From assembly GCA_023402015.1 (NCBI GenBank), contig JAEXCU010000004.1, positions 1 to 13,949 of the forward strand: DNA of 13,949 bases, in the 5' to 3' direction. A program made the position numbers and the translations under genes. Origin of the DNA: Pseudomonadota bacterium (GTDB taxonomy: Bacteria; Pseudomonadota; Alphaproteobacteria; Rs-D84). The notes under the pieces are model-generated. The model was not told where the DNA came from and made no database searches. It worked only from the letters and a program-made list of their open reading frames with translations. Numbering within the stretch: position 1 is the stretch's first letter; the number at the start of each line of letters is the position of its first letter. Shown here one piece after another: positions 13,731-13,949 of the stretch.

Positions 13731-13949
13731 TTATTTATAATAACAATCCGATGTAAATTCGTATGTGCCGGTTTCGTCAGATATTTTAACCAGCGCCGGT
13801 ATATAACAATGGGTTATCTGCGAAGATTCGCTGGGGCTGCTGGCGATATACTGGTTTTTGTTGTTAACGGTGTATGCTGGGCATGATATGCATTTCATAT
13901 CTGTTATTGTATCGCCATATTCGCCCTCCCACGTGGTGTATTTGCTTTA
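13731..13949 (-). pseudogene. 3' part of a third Cys-rich protein, with an in-frame stop at the window edge
   Basis: Read on the minus strand, the last 71 codons before TAA (13733-13731) encode a third member of the family. It has KCISCP, then QITHC, then the module C-x9-D-x2-G-x-Y-x-F-T-x-D-C-Y-Y with the same 21-residue spacing. Upstream residues (KYTTWEGEYGD) also align with copy 1 (YSIYETLESGYD). However, the codon at 13949-13947 is TAA in this frame. The only in-frame ATG (13898) would give a 55-residue piece with no signal peptide and no ribosome binding site. A nonsense mutation or an upstream frameshift is the simplest reading. The rest of the gene is outside the window. It is convergent with copy 2, 12 bases apart. 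Confidence 0.55.

Overview
The window reads as a compact stretch of chromosome from an alphaproteobacterium of moderate GC content. The main evidence is a full-length CcrM-type GANTC adenine methyltransferase. Several promoters also fit the alphaproteobacterial form CTTGNN-N17-(C)TATNN, and the housekeeping genes (rpsF-rpsR-rplI, recO, pgk, rnhB, nrdR, clpP-clpX) look alphaproteobacterial. Cys-rich secreted proteins of unknown family and short intergenic regions suggest a host-associated, reduced-genome lineage, possibly a gut group of the RF32/Rs-D84 kind. That placement is a guess, because no rRNA is present. No tRNA, rRNA, insertion sequence, prophage or CRISPR array was found.

Layout. 1-1560: the ribosomal protein cluster rpsF-rpsR-rplI (+), with a hairpin in the rpsF leader, a long hairpin between rpsR and rplI, and a bidirectional terminator. 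1591-2650: two minus-strand genes, a Cys-rich secreted protein and then a small ferritin-like (EncFtn-type) protein. 2651-2978: a divergent intergenic region unusually rich in hairpins and terminators, probably a structured leader or small RNA of the Cys-rich gene. 2979-4587: recO and a membrane-anchored DsbA-like thiol oxidoreductase (+). 4681-6490: rnhB-pgk (-). 6592-6861: a small membrane protein (+). 6909-9136: nrdR-slt (-). 9312-10412: ccrM (+). 10459-10872: an unknown protein (-). 11027-12949: clpP-clpX (+). 13042-13949: a second Cys-rich secreted protein (+) and, convergent with it, the 3' part of a third (-).

The most unusual content is the set of three Cys-rich secreted proteins. All end in the same module, C-x9-D-x2-G-x-[YF]-x-F-T-x-[DN]-C-x-Y, with exactly 21 residues between its two cysteines, preceded by a C-x2-C-P motif. 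I do not recognise this as a named domain. The DsbA-like protein in the window is a plausible, unproven, catalyst of their disulfides. Two of the three genes have distinctive upstream regulatory sequence: a hairpin/terminator leader in front of the first, and a pair of 14-bp palindromic repeats in front of the second.

The other genes serve translation (rpsF, rpsR, rplI), recombination and repair or RNA removal from DNA (recO, rnhB), glycolysis (pgk), cell-wall turnover (slt), dNTP-synthesis control (nrdR), cell-cycle DNA methylation (ccrM) and regulated proteolysis (clpPX).
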